Below are positions 30,663 to 38,226 of a stretch of DNA of 38,226 nt, piece by piece. The stretch is from a virus, in the IMG/VR virus record IMGVR_UViG_3300032893_000167, positions 1 through 38,226 of that record; one strand, 5' to 3'. The notes under the pieces were generated by a model. That model did no database searches and was not told the DNA's origin. It saw only the letters and a program-made list of their open reading frames with translations. The position numbers and the translations under genes were made by a program. Numbering within the stretch: the stretch's first letter is position 1; the number at the start of each line of letters is the position of its first letter.

Positions 30663-32075
30663 CTACTCCGTAGTGTCGTACCCGTAGACATTCGGGCGAA
30701 AGTAGCGGTTGTCGGATGTGAGGTCTGGCCGCGCGATGACGTTTCCGAAGTTACGCCCAGCCTTTTCAAGCATCTTACGGTTGTCTTTCATCATCGCAAG
30801 GAGAGTCTTTTGAGCGGTGTCGAGATATTTGGCTGCCCGATCATCGTCGCCCTTGTCGCTTGAGAGGTAGTGGGCAGCGCCGTACTCTAGAACACGCATG
30901 TATTTGCGCGGGATTTGTGGGATTGAGTATTGGTTGTTGAAGAGGTCGCGCGGCTCACCGATGTAGTCAAACTCTGCCCGCATGGCTTGGATGTCGGTTG
31001 TAGCCCAAGGGTAGCGGTTGAGACGAATGGTGTGTGTGCCTTCCAGTTGCTCCTGGACGATGGTTGCGCATTCGGGTGTTCCTGCTTGTACGTTGACCAT
31101 CGGATAGTCGCGGTCAAAGCGTACGGGGTCAATAATGCTAATTTGGCCAACCTTGCTTGAGTACCAGAAGTTGGTGCCGTAGTAGATGCGCGCTGGCTTT
31201 GCGACTTTGGTCACGTAACTGAGGGAGTAGGTGCTCGTGTAGGAAGTTTGGCCAGAATAGTTTGTGAAGTCGAAGCCGAGGGCGTCGGTCCAGGCGCTCC
31301 GGTAGTAGTTTGCTGTTGCGCCCTGGGGCGAAAAGCAGGCGTTTGTGTTTGTTGCATTAAGGGTGACGCTGACTGTGAAGGTGCGGTTCGCTTGTGCGTT
31401 TTGTCCTTGGGCATTGTAGACACAACCGTAAGTGTTGCCAATGCTGCCCGCGTTGTTGAGGGCAGTTGCAACGGCGCCACAGTAGGCACTTGGCGTGTAA
31501 GTGCCCTGCGGAATGGTCCCCGTGAGGACTGCATTTGTGGCAGTGCTTTCGATGAAATCGAGAGTGCAGTTTCTGGCGTCGACGATGATGTATTGGGTGA
31601 TGAGGTCGTAGTCGAGCTGGTAGAGGTAGAAGTTGAGTGAAGAGCTTGTTGTCTGGTTGTAGGATGCGTCTAGGGAGAAGGCGGTTTGACCAGCCGTATG
31701 GTTAGCCACCTGATAAACTTCCGGGCCAGTCGTCGGTTTAAGAAACCAGCCTTGGACAGAAATCGCGTTACCAGCCGGATCAGTCGGTGCCTGACTGAAA
31801 GTACCGCCGGTCTGCTTGAAGGTAAGGGAGCAAGTGCCTGCTGTGATGCCTGTAGTGAGACTAAGTATAATTGGCCGCCGCGCCTTGGCCCACGCCCAGT
31901 TTTCGTCAACGTCGACCTCCAACTCGCAGCCACCACAGATGATATTGTGGTGGATTTGGTTTAGGTAGAGGAGTGCTGCAGAAGTACGGGGGGAAACGCC
32001 AACGTCGGAAGTGATTTCGCCACAGCGTCTAAGGACGCCGTCGAGCAAATCAGGTGTGTTTCGGAAGTTGGCCAA
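30663..32075 (-). CDS. Head-tail / tail adaptor protein with inserted beta domains, 470 aa
   Basis: A TTG at 32075 follows GGAGGGGG. The N-terminal 60 residues are helical (L-L-D-G-V-L-R-R-C-G and L-L-Y-L-N-Q-I-H) and the C-terminal 100 are also helical (A-A-H-Y-L-S-S-D-K-G), together resembling P22 gp4-type adaptors. Between them are two beta regions. Residues about 65-155 look Ig-like. Residues about 165-285 have a P-Q-G-T-Y-T-x-S-A-Y... start and an A-L-G-F end, matching a small domain inserted in many viral structural proteins. It is unusually long for this family because of these inserts. Confidence 0.65.
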   Translation of the reverse strand: MANFRNTPDLLDGVLRRCGEITSDVGVSPRTSAALLYLNQIHHNIICGGCELEVDVDENWAWAKARRPIILSLTTGITAGTCSLTFKQTGGTFSQAPTDPAGNAISVQGWFLKPTTGPEVYQVANHTAGQTAFSLDASYNQTTSSSLNFYLYQLDYDLITQYIIVDARNCTLDFIESTATNAVLTGTIPQGTYTPSAYCGAVATALNNAGSIGNTYGCVYNAQGQNAQANRTFTVSVTLNATNTNACFSPQGATANYYRSAWTDALGFDFTNYSGQTSYTSTYSLSYVTKVAKPARIYYGTNFWYSSKVGQISIIDPVRFDRDYPMVNVQAGTPECATIVQEQLEGTHTIRLNRYPWATTDIQAMRAEFDYIGEPRDLFNNQYSIPQIPRKYMRVLEYGAAHYLSSDKGDDDRAAKYLDTAQKTLLAMMKDNRKMLEKAGRNFGNVIARPDLTSDNRYFRPNVYGYDTTE

Positions 32076-32096
32076 TGTTTCCCCCTCCTAGCCATC

Positions 32097-32519
32097 TTAC
32101 TTCTTCTGCGGAGCTGCTGCTACTGCCTGGACAGGTGTCTTTTTGGCCAGCTCTGCATCACGCTCGGCGAGTTCGCGGCGGACCATGTCGAGTTGCTGCT
32201 CAAGGTATTCTTCGCGGTTTTGTGCCCGGACTTCAGCCTCGATGTGATCTTCGCTGACCTTTTTCCAAATGGTGTTGCGGCCGGAAAGTTCCGATTTCCA
32301 GCGGCCCATGGCGTTGCCGCCCGGGTCAAACATGTTGCCGGATCCAGGAGGCTGCTCATACATTTTCTGATCGCCGAAAATGTGCATGGTGTGGTGTTGG
32401 AGACGGATGAGTTTGCCTGTTTCGCGGTCGCGAATTTGAACGCGCGTGTCGAAGCCTTCTTCGGCGCGGACGGGATGCTCGGTCGGAGCAGCTTTGTGAC
32501 TGATCGGTTTTGCTTGCAA
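32097..32519 (-). CDS. Hypothetical virion-module protein, 140 aa, TTG start
   Basis: A TTG at 32519 follows GGGAGGG. The first half is polar with M-Y-E-Q-P-P-G-S-G-N-M-F; residues about 90-125 form a coiled coil (E-Q-Q-L-D-M-V-R-R-E-L-A). The end is an Ala/Pro/Lys tail. It lies among capsid and tail genes and could be a minor head or connector protein; no family is recognised. A 41-base gap follows upstream. Confidence 0.5.
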   Translation of the reverse strand: MQAKPISHKAAPTEHPVRAEEGFDTRVQIRDRETGKLIRLQHHTMHIFGDQKMYEQPPGSGNMFDPGGNAMGRWKSELSGRNTIWKKVSEDHIEAEVRAQNREEYLEQQLDMVRRELAERDAELAKKTPVQAVAAAPQKK

Positions 32520-32560
32520 TTTACCCTCCCTGGGTTTGGTGTTACCTCACCCTAGGAAGG

Positions 32561-32908
32561 CTACCAGCCAGTTACGTCACACACAATGGTTTGTGCTGCC
32601 GGAGTATCACCGTTTGCCTCGACCGCGACTGTGGCCGTGGCACCCGTGCGCAGCAGGACCATGGAGTTGGTTGCTTGGTTCCAGCGGGCAGTGTAGCCAC
32701 TTGCTGCGGTGCCTGCGTCAACAGAAAGAACGGTCACCGATTCAACGTTGTTGGGGCAGCCCATGCTGCCACCGGAAAGTGCGACACCGCCCGTGGTGTA
32801 GGTGAGGGTCGCGTTCCCGAAGGCAATGGTGACGTTGTTAAGCACCTTGGAGTCGCCAAGGCGCCGCTTGTAGTTGATGGTGTAGGTTGCGGATGTGATA
32901 TTTGCCAC
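32561..32908 (-). CDS. Small beta-rich virion protein, 115 aa, GTG start
   Basis: The GTG at 32908 follows GGAGG. The product is beta-rich (repeated T-x-T-x, V-T-I-A-F-G) and has T-T-G-G-V-A-L and an S-V-T-V-L-S-V strand. This pattern is met in small structural proteins encoded next to phage capsid genes. It may decorate the head. Assignment is by pattern and position. Confidence 0.55.
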   Translation of the reverse strand: MANITSATYTINYKRRLGDSKVLNNVTIAFGNATLTYTTGGVALSGGSMGCPNNVESVTVLSVDAGTAASGYTARWNQATNSMVLLRTGATATVAVEANGDTPAAQTIVCDVTGW

Positions 32909-32920
32909 AGACGCCTCCTA

Positions 32921-33403
32921 TTAGGTGTTCTGGAAGGACATGTTGGTTTGGTTTCCAACCTGATCCGTCGGAGCATCCATTTCGAAGGTGATGAAGCCGA
33001 CTCCGGCTGCTGTGCCAGAATCTGCGGCTTGTGTCGCAACTTCGAGTGAAAGCTCTTCGCCAGCGTTTAGGTACTTGTTGGAAGTACCGGAACCGTAGAC
33101 GACGTCCTGGACCAGTACCTGACCTGCCTTCGTTCCCGAGGGGATGGTCATGGTTGCAATTGTGACAGCACCGCTAGAAGAGCCGTAAGTGGGCCGACGC
33201 TTCACTGCGACTTGCGGAGCCGTCGTACTGGCGGTGACCGCAGTTGTGCAGAAGAAGTAGAGGCGGACCACTTGAACGCCGGCAGCTGCGACATAGTAGC
33301 CGGCCCATTGGCCGGCAGCTGCTGCCAAGTTTGCAGGCGTGACTGTCGCGTTGCTCTTCGGCTGTACAAGGTTGCCGTAATCATGTGTTTCCGGATATCC
33401 CAT
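32921..33403 (-). CDS. Putative head decoration / minor structural protein, 160 aa
   Basis: It begins 12 bases after the capsid gene ends. The protein is Ala, Thr, Val and Gly-rich with alternating beta strands (V-V-R-L-Y-F-F near residue 46, and L-S-L-E-V-A near 121). Decoration or fibre proteins of this kind lie beside major capsid genes in many podoviruses. No enzymatic motif. Confidence 0.6.
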   Translation of the reverse strand: MGYPETHDYGNLVQPKSNATVTPANLAAAAGQWAGYYVAAAGVQVVRLYFFCTTAVTASTTAPQVAVKRRPTYGSSSGAVTIATMTIPSGTKAGQVLVQDVVYGSGTSNKYLNAGEELSLEVATQAADSGTAAGVGFITFEMDAPTDQVGNQTNMSFQNT

Positions 33404-33415
33404 CTCAGTCCTCCC

Positions 33416-34360
33416 TTAGACCGATGTCATGTAGATGCCGCGCGCTTCGCCAGCGTTTGCGGAATCGGACCAAATTTGACCAAAGCCGTAAATGCCATAC
33501 CATGCGACGCCTTTGGAGCGACCATAGTCGGTCGGGATTTTCGCCCGAAGCTCGGGGTCAAGTGCGACTGCCATTGTGAGGAAGTCTGCGCCGAAGAAGA
33601 TGGCCTCGCCGACGCTGTTGGCGCCTTTGGAACCCGACAAAGAAGTCGTGTCGTTGACTTCGATGAAACGGATGTTTTCGAGACGACCGACTTCGGAGTT
33701 GTACTTGGCTTCCGGGTCCGTGTACTTCTTCCAGTCAATCCACGCCGGGTCCTGCATGAGAGTCCGCTTCGCGTTTGTGCTGATGAGACAGATGTAGTCC
33801 TCACCGTCGAAGGGCTCCATGTAGTAAGTCGTGAACATGTTGTCGCGAATTTGCTCGATGTGGTAGACGTTCGGGTTGACGGTGGCTGTGCCCGCCGTTC
33901 CGTTCGTCGTGATGCTGATCGAGCTGACGCCCGTGCAGGCTGCGCGAATCTGGCCGGCTTTTGAGGCAGTTGCAACGGCCCGGTCGAAAGCGATGCGCAT
34001 TTGGCGCATGAGCATCTTTTGGATTTTGCTGTTGACGTCGAAGTAGGCCAAATCCTCGCTGAGCGAGGTGAAGGGCACTGCGCGTCCGTTTTCTGCGACG
34101 ACGATTGCCTGAGTGCTGAGGACAAATGCGTCCTCGGACATCGGTTGACCTTCACTCAGTACTGAGGAGGTCGGCACTGCGATGTTGCTCACGCGGGTGA
34201 CGTTGAGGGTGTCACCGGAGTTGCGTCCGTAGCCCGGCTCTGCATCAACAAATTGATGAAAGAGCGATTGAACGACGGATGCTTCGCGGATTTGCGCACT
34301 GAGCTTGTGGTTTTTGTAGGTCCCACTCGGCGAATCGAGTGTCCAGGTAAACGTTGCCAT
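33416..34360 (-). CDS. Major capsid protein, HK97 fold, N4-gp56-like
   Basis: The 314-aa product begins with a polar arm and N-S-G-D-T-L-N-V-T near residue 47, followed by an E-G-Q-P-M loop. A long helix at about 108-135 (I-Q-K-M-L-M-R-Q-M-R-I-A-F-D) is the spine helix of HK97-type capsids. A central beta region and a Y-G-I-Y-G-F-G end fit N4-gp56-family capsids. Position between a scaffold-like gene and decoration-like genes supports it. The ribosome site is GGAGGGGG; two hairpins lie just upstream. Confidence 0.8.
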   Translation of the reverse strand: MATFTWTLDSPSGTYKNHKLSAQIREASVVQSLFHQFVDAEPGYGRNSGDTLNVTRVSNIAVPTSSVLSEGQPMSEDAFVLSTQAIVVAENGRAVPFTSLSEDLAYFDVNSKIQKMLMRQMRIAFDRAVATASKAGQIRAACTGVSSISITTNGTAGTATVNPNVYHIEQIRDNMFTTYYMEPFDGEDYICLISTNAKRTLMQDPAWIDWKKYTDPEAKYNSEVGRLENIRFIEVNDTTSLSGSKGANSVGEAIFFGADFLTMAVALDPELRAKIPTDYGRSKGVAWYGIYGFGQIWSDSANAGEARGIYMTSV

Positions 34361-34383
34361 TTATCCCCCTCCGTGAGGTTGTT

Positions 34384-34417
34384 GGGCTCGTCCATGAGCC
34401 CCCTGCCCTTCCTGGGC
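34384..34417 (-). promoter_or_regulatory. Two hairpins before the capsid gene
   Basis: GGGCTC (34384-34389) pairs with GAGCCC (34396-34401), and GCCC (34405-34408) with GGGC (34414-34417). On the minus strand they sit between the scaffold-like stop and the capsid ribosome site. There is no T tract, so they may set mRNA ends or stability to raise capsid expression. Confidence 0.45.
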
Positions 34418-35346
34418 TAGAGGCCGAGACGCTTCTTTGCGTCTGCGCGCCCTTTCGGTGTCTTTAGGTTCTTTTGCTGTTGGATAAAATTCAAGGGCTT
34501 TGCTTCGGGCTGCTTGGTTGTTACATTTTGACCATTTCCTCGGGATGTCGTTTGTCTGACCTTTGGCAGCTCTACGGTTGGCATGCGTTTCTTGGTCTTT
34601 TCTTCGAGCCAATTGCGGGCTTTGTCGGCTACTAGTTTGAGGCCGACTTTGGTCTCTAGACCTTTGATGGTATTCCACTCGGATTTGATGAGCATCTGGA
34701 CAACATCTTCGTCGCCGACTAAGTCCGGGTAGTCCTTGTAGAATTGGGTCATGGTGGCACGGGATTTTTCGGCCATCGTTGACTCGCTTCGGACCTGCTC
34801 GCGGATTTGGTTGCCCCAGTCGACTAAGTATTTGCCGGGATTGAGCCAGAAGTCTTCGGGCGGATTGTTTGGGTCAAAGCCGGTAACTTTTGGCTCTTCC
34901 GCGTTACTTTTTTCGCCTCCTTGAGCCACTTCGAGGCCGTGACGAAAGGCGTCATTTGCGATTTCTTTTTCGTGAAGTTCTTGTGCGTAGGCCCAGGCCT
35001 CCTTCTGGGTTTTGAAGGTGCGGGTGCCGATGCGGATTTCGCCCTCGTCTGCGGCTGCAGCTGCGGGAGGGGCTGGGGAGGGGTCTTCTGCTGCGGGTGC
35101 AGGTGACTCTCCTTCTGCGGGAGCGCCGGGAAGGCTCAGATCCATGGCTGCCGCTTTGTCGTTTGCAGCGTCAGCATCTGCGGCCATTTCTGCTTCGGCA
35201 AGCTCACCGTCAGTGACCTCGGCAGAAGGGGCTGGGGAAGGATGCGTGGTCACTTCGTCAGGTTTTTTGAAGCCGCCGCTACGAAAGCCTGCCTTCGCAA
35301 GCATTTCGCGTTTTTCATCTGCTGTCGGTTCGCGTTCGCCACTCAT
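34417..35346 (-). CDS. Scaffold-like / head assembly protein, 309 aa
   Basis: It lies directly before the capsid gene. The first 110 residues are disordered and acidic (Ala, Pro, Glu, Asp repeats). Then comes an I-R-I-G-T-R-T-F-K-T-Q-K-E-A-W strand and a helical region (about 165-250). The C-terminus is basic with P-K-G-R-A-D-A-K-K-R. Acidic disordered start, helical middle and basic C-terminal helix are the usual scaffold design. Overlaps the next gene's stop (ATGA). Confidence 0.7.
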   Translation of the reverse strand: MSGEREPTADEKREMLAKAGFRSGGFKKPDEVTTHPSPAPSAEVTDGELAEAEMAADADAANDKAAAMDLSLPGAPAEGESPAPAAEDPSPAPPAAAAADEGEIRIGTRTFKTQKEAWAYAQELHEKEIANDAFRHGLEVAQGGEKSNAEEPKVTGFDPNNPPEDFWLNPGKYLVDWGNQIREQVRSESTMAEKSRATMTQFYKDYPDLVGDEDVVQMLIKSEWNTIKGLETKVGLKLVADKARNWLEEKTKKRMPTVELPKVRQTTSRGNGQNVTTKQPEAKPLNFIQQQKNLKTPKGRADAKKRLGL

Positions 35347-35627
35347 AGTCCTTGTCCTCCGTGAATTTTCCGCTCGATGACTTCGGCGGCTTTGATTTTG
35401 GTAATGATGCTTGTGCGCATGTCTTCGAGAGTTGCGAGCTTTGCGGCTTCCGGGTAAATTTCATCGCGCTTACCCTCTTTGAATTTCCAAATGAGGGTGC
35501 TGATGGCCTGCTCGCGCATGTCCTGGATGAGTGGGAGCACGACGTCTGCGTTTGCGCGCATGAGTCGTCCGGTGTTGAGTTTTGCCTGCTCGATTTCGGT
35601 TGGGTCATAGGCTGGTTGATTTGTCAT
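35343..35627 (-). CDS. Hypothetical helical protein, 94 aa
   Basis: ATG overlaps at both ends (ATGA at each). The product is mostly helical, with Leu/Ile/Lys/Glu repeats, and could act with the scaffold or portal. No recognised family or membrane segment. Placement between portal and scaffold-like genes is its main clue. Confidence 0.5.
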   Translation of the reverse strand: MTNQPAYDPTEIEQAKLNTGRLMRANADVVLPLIQDMREQAISTLIWKFKEGKRDEIYPEAAKLATLEDMRTSIITKIKAAEVIERKIHGGQGL

Positions 35628-35968
35628 TTGTCCTCCTGCTTCACTAGGTCCTCACGGCCCGAGTACGGGCCTCCGGACGGGGCGACCTCGCTACGCTCGG
35701 TCGAGACCAGCCCGGACGACGAGCTACCCGCCACGTCCTTTAATGAGGGGGCGGCGCCGTAAGTCAGGCCGAGGCAGTGCGGGCAGGGGATGCCGACGCG
35801 TCTGCCGTGCTCACAACCGAATGTCGGGGGATTAAAGGCATGTGGGGGTGAGCTGTCGCCGGGCTGGTCTAGAGTCGGTAACCCTCTGCCCCCTGATGCC
35901 TGCCCTGATCGTCTGCCAAAGGGGAATCGCGCGTCAACCATTGGCTGGTCCCGGAAGCGTTTGGTCAT
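35624..35968 (-). CDS. Possible zinc-binding protein, 114 aa
   Basis: It ends in an ATGA overlap with the next gene. The middle holds C-E-H ... C-P-H-C, a plausible zinc site. The first part is basic and Gly/Pro-rich and the last part Ser/Gly-rich. The start lacks a good ribosome site. The 3' part overlaps a GC-rich repeat (the GAGCGTAGCGAG motif and a GGCCCG/CGGGCC stem). It may be a real gene or mainly a non-coding element; the overlap favours a gene. Confidence 0.45.
   Translation of the reverse strand: MTKRFRDQPMVDARFPFGRRSGQASGGRGLPTLDQPGDSSPPHAFNPPTFGCEHGRRVGIPCPHCLGLTYGAAPSLKDVAGSSSSGLVSTERSEVAPSGGPYSGREDLVKQEDK
35657..35698. repeat. GC-rich element with copy 2 of GAGCGTAGCGAG
   Basis: GGCCCG (35657-35662) and CGGGCC (35667-35672) form a perfect stem with a 4-base loop. 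The reverse complement of the 12-base motif at 12063 lies at 35687-35698, flanked by CGACC/GGTCG. Like copy 1 it sits just upstream of a ribosome site (AGGAGGAC on the minus strand). Confidence 0.45.
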
Positions 35969-36019
35969 TCATTTGGAAATACCGCGTTACGACTAGGAGC
36001 CAACGAGTGATTCGAAAAA

Positions 36020-37954
36020 TCAATGGCCACCTCCGCCCGTCGGAGTGTTGCCGAAGGGTGCTGCTGCGGAGCCGAGCTGCGCTGCCTGCCCGCCGCCTGA
36101 GGCAGAGGGGACACTCGCCATCGGAGTACCGCCCGCAGGAGCCTGTGGCTGTTGCTCAGAAGCCTCCTTCATGTGCTCCTGCTCCTCATGACTCAACTCA
36201 AGCTGCCTGATGGGAAGTCCCAAGGCACGCATCGCATATGCAAGTGTCTCATCAAATGAGAAGCGTTTGATGAACGCCTCCGTCATCGGCTCACTTGCCC
36301 CAATGGTCTGAAGCATCGTCATGATCTTTCGGTAATCCTCAGACTTCTGCATCTGCAGGCTAATCCCGAAGACGTCATAGTGAATGCCTCCGACAGTGGC
36401 TGCAAAGCGCTCCTCAGGGGTCAGGCGCCGAAAGTCATCATAGTCGGAACCCAGAAGTGCCTTAAGCTCCTGCTGGTCCATGTCGTCAGAAAATTGGCAA
36501 CAAAGCTCCCAAGAAAACTCAAGCATCTTCTGAATGTGGTGCTGCTCAATTTGCTTACTGATGCCCTGAAACACGGAGCTGATGGTCTGCTGCCCCTGCG
36601 CCACTTGCGTAGCACTGACATCCTTCTTGGGCACAACGCCCTGACGAATGTCAGAGGTCAGCATCGCCCTGTTAAACTCCTGCTGAATTAAATTGAGCAT
36701 GTTTAGGGAGTCGGGCGGGACCTGGCCACTGATCAGCTCCTCGAGGACATGTGCTCCTGGGGGACACTGCGCATTTACACCGAGGTTAGTCCCCGGCTTA
36801 ATGCCGTTGCTGATTTGTGATGGGTCCTCGAGCCAGTCCTGCCGAATCTGCGCGACGCCATTCACGGAGCGCATTGCTCCGTCAATCATCAGGTTCCAAA
36901 GCTCACTCGCAACCACATTGTAGTTGGTCGCAGCATCCGCAAGGGCTTTCGGCCAAACTGCATCCGGCGAATCAAGCAGGGGTGTCGCAATGTAAGGGGA
37001 TTTCTGATTCCAGTTAGGGTTTGGTGTAGGCTTCCTAATCAAAAAGCGGTCATCAGCTAGCGTAGCGACGCAGTTTTCGTAAAGCACCTCACCATTGACA
37101 TCCAAGATGGTGCCCCAGAACTCCGTGATCTTGACGCGTCCCCGGAACGCATGACTCGTCTCATTTTGGTTTGTCCGACGCATCTGATCGAACTTCTGCT
37201 CGGCATCGTCATCACCTCGATGCCCGACGCGCTCACACACTGCCTTATCATAGATGGCATCGGGCCCCTCAGCCTGTGCCATCATGTCCTTGTAGTCGAC
37301 CCACATGTCTTCGATCTCGTAGAGCTTCGTGAGTCCCGGCGTCGGGTCAGGGTAGTAGTTGAACTGCGAAACGTTTTCGAATTTGAGCTGCCAATACCGG
37401 CGCATGGCATGCTTAAGCTTCGCCGCGCGGCCCTTCGGAGCGCGCTCCGCCATGAATATTGGTGCAGGGACCTGACAACCTGTGACTTTGGTGATCCACA
37501 AGCCACCCAGGATTGCTGAGGTGATCCCGAGGCCTGCATGCCTCACAATCCCGGCCTTAGTCAGCTGCATCTGCGTAATCCGCTGCACCACATCCGGGTC
37601 AATCTTAAGGAGCGACTCCTCAAAGGCATTTTTCCCGGAGCAGCGCCACCACTCATCACCCATGTCGACAAGTGCCTGTTGAAAGAAGGCCGTCGTCTGC
37701 ATCACCGCCATCGGTTGCATCGCGAGGACTTCGCGGGACTGACCTGGCTGCTTGTGCGAGAAGTCTTGCCGGCCCCAGAAACAGTCATAGTTATTCCGGG
37801 TCATCTGAATGCGATTCCACTTCGCGAGTTTCGCCTCATTCCGACACTGAAGGATGTAACGCTCAATCTGCCCGTCATCCGAAGACTCCGGATCAGCCTT
37901 CCAGGAAGACCAATCAGTCAAATCCAGCTCGAGTTTGTCAGGTGCTGTGCTCAT
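36020..37954 (-). CDS. Portal protein, podoviral type, 644 aa
   Basis: The 644-aa product is large and helix-rich, as expected for P22/T7-type portals. It has a W-N-R-I-Q-M-T-R-N-N start region, a Y-Y-P-D-P-T-P-G segment near residue 200, and a region around 400-470 (Q-G-V-V-P-K-K-D-V-S-A-T-Q-V) that fits the stem. The C-terminal tail is Gly/Ala/Pro-rich. It lies right after the terminase gene, the normal place. The ribosome site is AAGGAGGG. It forms the dodecameric ring at the packaging vertex. Confidence 0.85.
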   Translation of the reverse strand: MSTAPDKLELDLTDWSSWKADPESSDDGQIERYILQCRNEAKLAKWNRIQMTRNNYDCFWGRQDFSHKQPGQSREVLAMQPMAVMQTTAFFQQALVDMGDEWWRCSGKNAFEESLLKIDPDVVQRITQMQLTKAGIVRHAGLGITSAILGGLWITKVTGCQVPAPIFMAERAPKGRAAKLKHAMRRYWQLKFENVSQFNYYPDPTPGLTKLYEIEDMWVDYKDMMAQAEGPDAIYDKAVCERVGHRGDDDAEQKFDQMRRTNQNETSHAFRGRVKITEFWGTILDVNGEVLYENCVATLADDRFLIRKPTPNPNWNQKSPYIATPLLDSPDAVWPKALADAATNYNVVASELWNLMIDGAMRSVNGVAQIRQDWLEDPSQISNGIKPGTNLGVNAQCPPGAHVLEELISGQVPPDSLNMLNLIQQEFNRAMLTSDIRQGVVPKKDVSATQVAQGQQTISSVFQGISKQIEQHHIQKMLEFSWELCCQFSDDMDQQELKALLGSDYDDFRRLTPEERFAATVGGIHYDVFGISLQMQKSEDYRKIMTMLQTIGASEPMTEAFIKRFSFDETLAYAMRALGLPIRQLELSHEEQEHMKEASEQQPQAPAGGTPMASVPSASGGGQAAQLGSAAAPFGNTPTGGGGH

Positions 37955-37979
37955 GTTGTGGCCCTCCTTGGCCCAGGCT

Positions 37980-38226
37980 CATCCGAGCCCCAATTCGCGT
38001 TTTCGCAAATCCGCGCCAGCCGTGGCGCCTCCAAAAGCATACTCAGGTGTCGGAATGATTATGTAACTGCGCTCCGATACCTTGCTCCGCGCACCGCCAC
38101 ACAAGTACTGAAGAGCGTCATGCGGATGCGAGTAGCGATTCTTCACTGGCCTCGGACTTCCGTCGGGCTCAACCTCAGTGTACCGCTCCGGGTAACGGTA
38201 ACCACCCGTGAACCCTTTTACAAGTA
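37980..38226 (-). CDS. Terminase large subunit, 3' end only
   Basis: The minus-strand frame from the right edge reads to TGA at 37982-37980, about 81 residues. It contains K-N-R-Y-S-H-P-H-D-A-L-Q-Y-L, which is typical of the very C-terminal part of TerL nuclease domains. The ATPase and most of the nuclease domain are outside the window. It packages DNA through the portal, whose gene follows 25 bases later. Confidence 0.7.

Noticed and set aside
30237-30863. 208-codon plus-strand frame opposite tail genes
   Set aside because: It is antisense to two supported tail genes, and its Val/Asp/Cys-rich composition is typical of a shadow frame.
33212-33964. 250-codon plus-strand frame opposite the capsid region
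   Set aside because: It lies antisense to well supported structural genes, has Val/Cys/Arg-biased composition and no ribosome site.
33427-34155. 242-codon minus-strand frame inside the capsid gene
   Set aside because: It is a Ser/Arg-rich shadow in another frame of the capsid gene with no family signal.
1-38226. tRNA genes, CRISPR arrays, insertion sequences, integrase
   Set aside because: Non-coding gaps are short, and none shows a cloverleaf, regular direct repeats, transposase or recombinase motifs.

Overview
The window is part of a tailed double-stranded DNA bacteriophage genome, almost certainly a podovirus-type phage. The right part carries, on the minus strand and in virion order, the end of a terminase large subunit, a portal, a scaffold-like protein, a major capsid protein, small virion proteins, a tail adaptor, a P22-type tail protein, a long tail fibre and large glycine/alanine-rich ejection-type proteins. 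No tail sheath, tape measure, integrase, tRNA, rRNA, CRISPR array or insertion sequence was seen. Genes are packed, with many ATGA, GTGA and TAATG start/stop overlaps and frequent GTG or TTG starts. The host cannot be named from the sequence.

Layout. (1) 1-3039, plus strand: an overlapping run of small hypothetical genes, a putative ribbon-helix-helix protein, a GT-A glycosyltransferase, a helix-turn-helix protein and a TylF-like methyltransferase. (2) 3097-7193, plus: a ParB-family protein, then small accessory genes including conserved phage proteins of unknown role, membrane peptides and a tiny lipoprotein. (3) 7335-10315, plus: a ubiquitin-like small protein, an E2-like protein with a UBC-like HPH...Cys motif, a JAB/MPN protease with a full JAMM motif and a ThiF/E1-like adenylating enzyme. 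This set looks like a complete ubiquitin-like conjugation and deconjugation cassette. (4) 10358-14702, plus: a coiled-coil protein, a GT9-like glycosyltransferase, small and virion-like proteins, a lipoprotein, a holin candidate and a GH108 endolysin. (5) 14746-22313, mainly plus: replication and recombination genes (RNase H-like exonuclease, PD-(D/E)XK nuclease, Sak4-like ATPase, DUF669-like protein, family A DNA polymerase with a degenerate UDG-like N-terminus, P-loop ATPase). One small membrane gene on the minus strand interrupts this block. (6) 22245-38226, minus: the structural module, read from terminase at the right edge towards the ejection proteins at the left.

How it may fit together. 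The plus-strand blocks supply regulation, replication, sugar or methyl modification and lysis; the minus-strand block builds the particle. The ubiquitin-like gene sits in its own unit (structured leader, strong ribosome site, intrinsic terminator). The three enzymes follow in a tightly overlapped run, so the modifier is probably made in excess of its enzymes. The ParB, small protein, JAB and ThiF combination recalls the plasmid PRTRC cassettes, and the Ubl-E2-JAB-E1 set has the same parts as the bacterial Bil (ISG15-like) anti-phage operons. Here it is in a phage. Its target is unknown; tagging of the phage's own virion proteins, tagging of host proteins, or removal of host tags are all possible.

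A second theme is leader RNA structure. Hairpins, some very long, lie directly before several genes (3097, 7335, 10358, 10838, 12135, 14746, 18674 and the capsid gene). Several place the ribosome site in or beside a stem.
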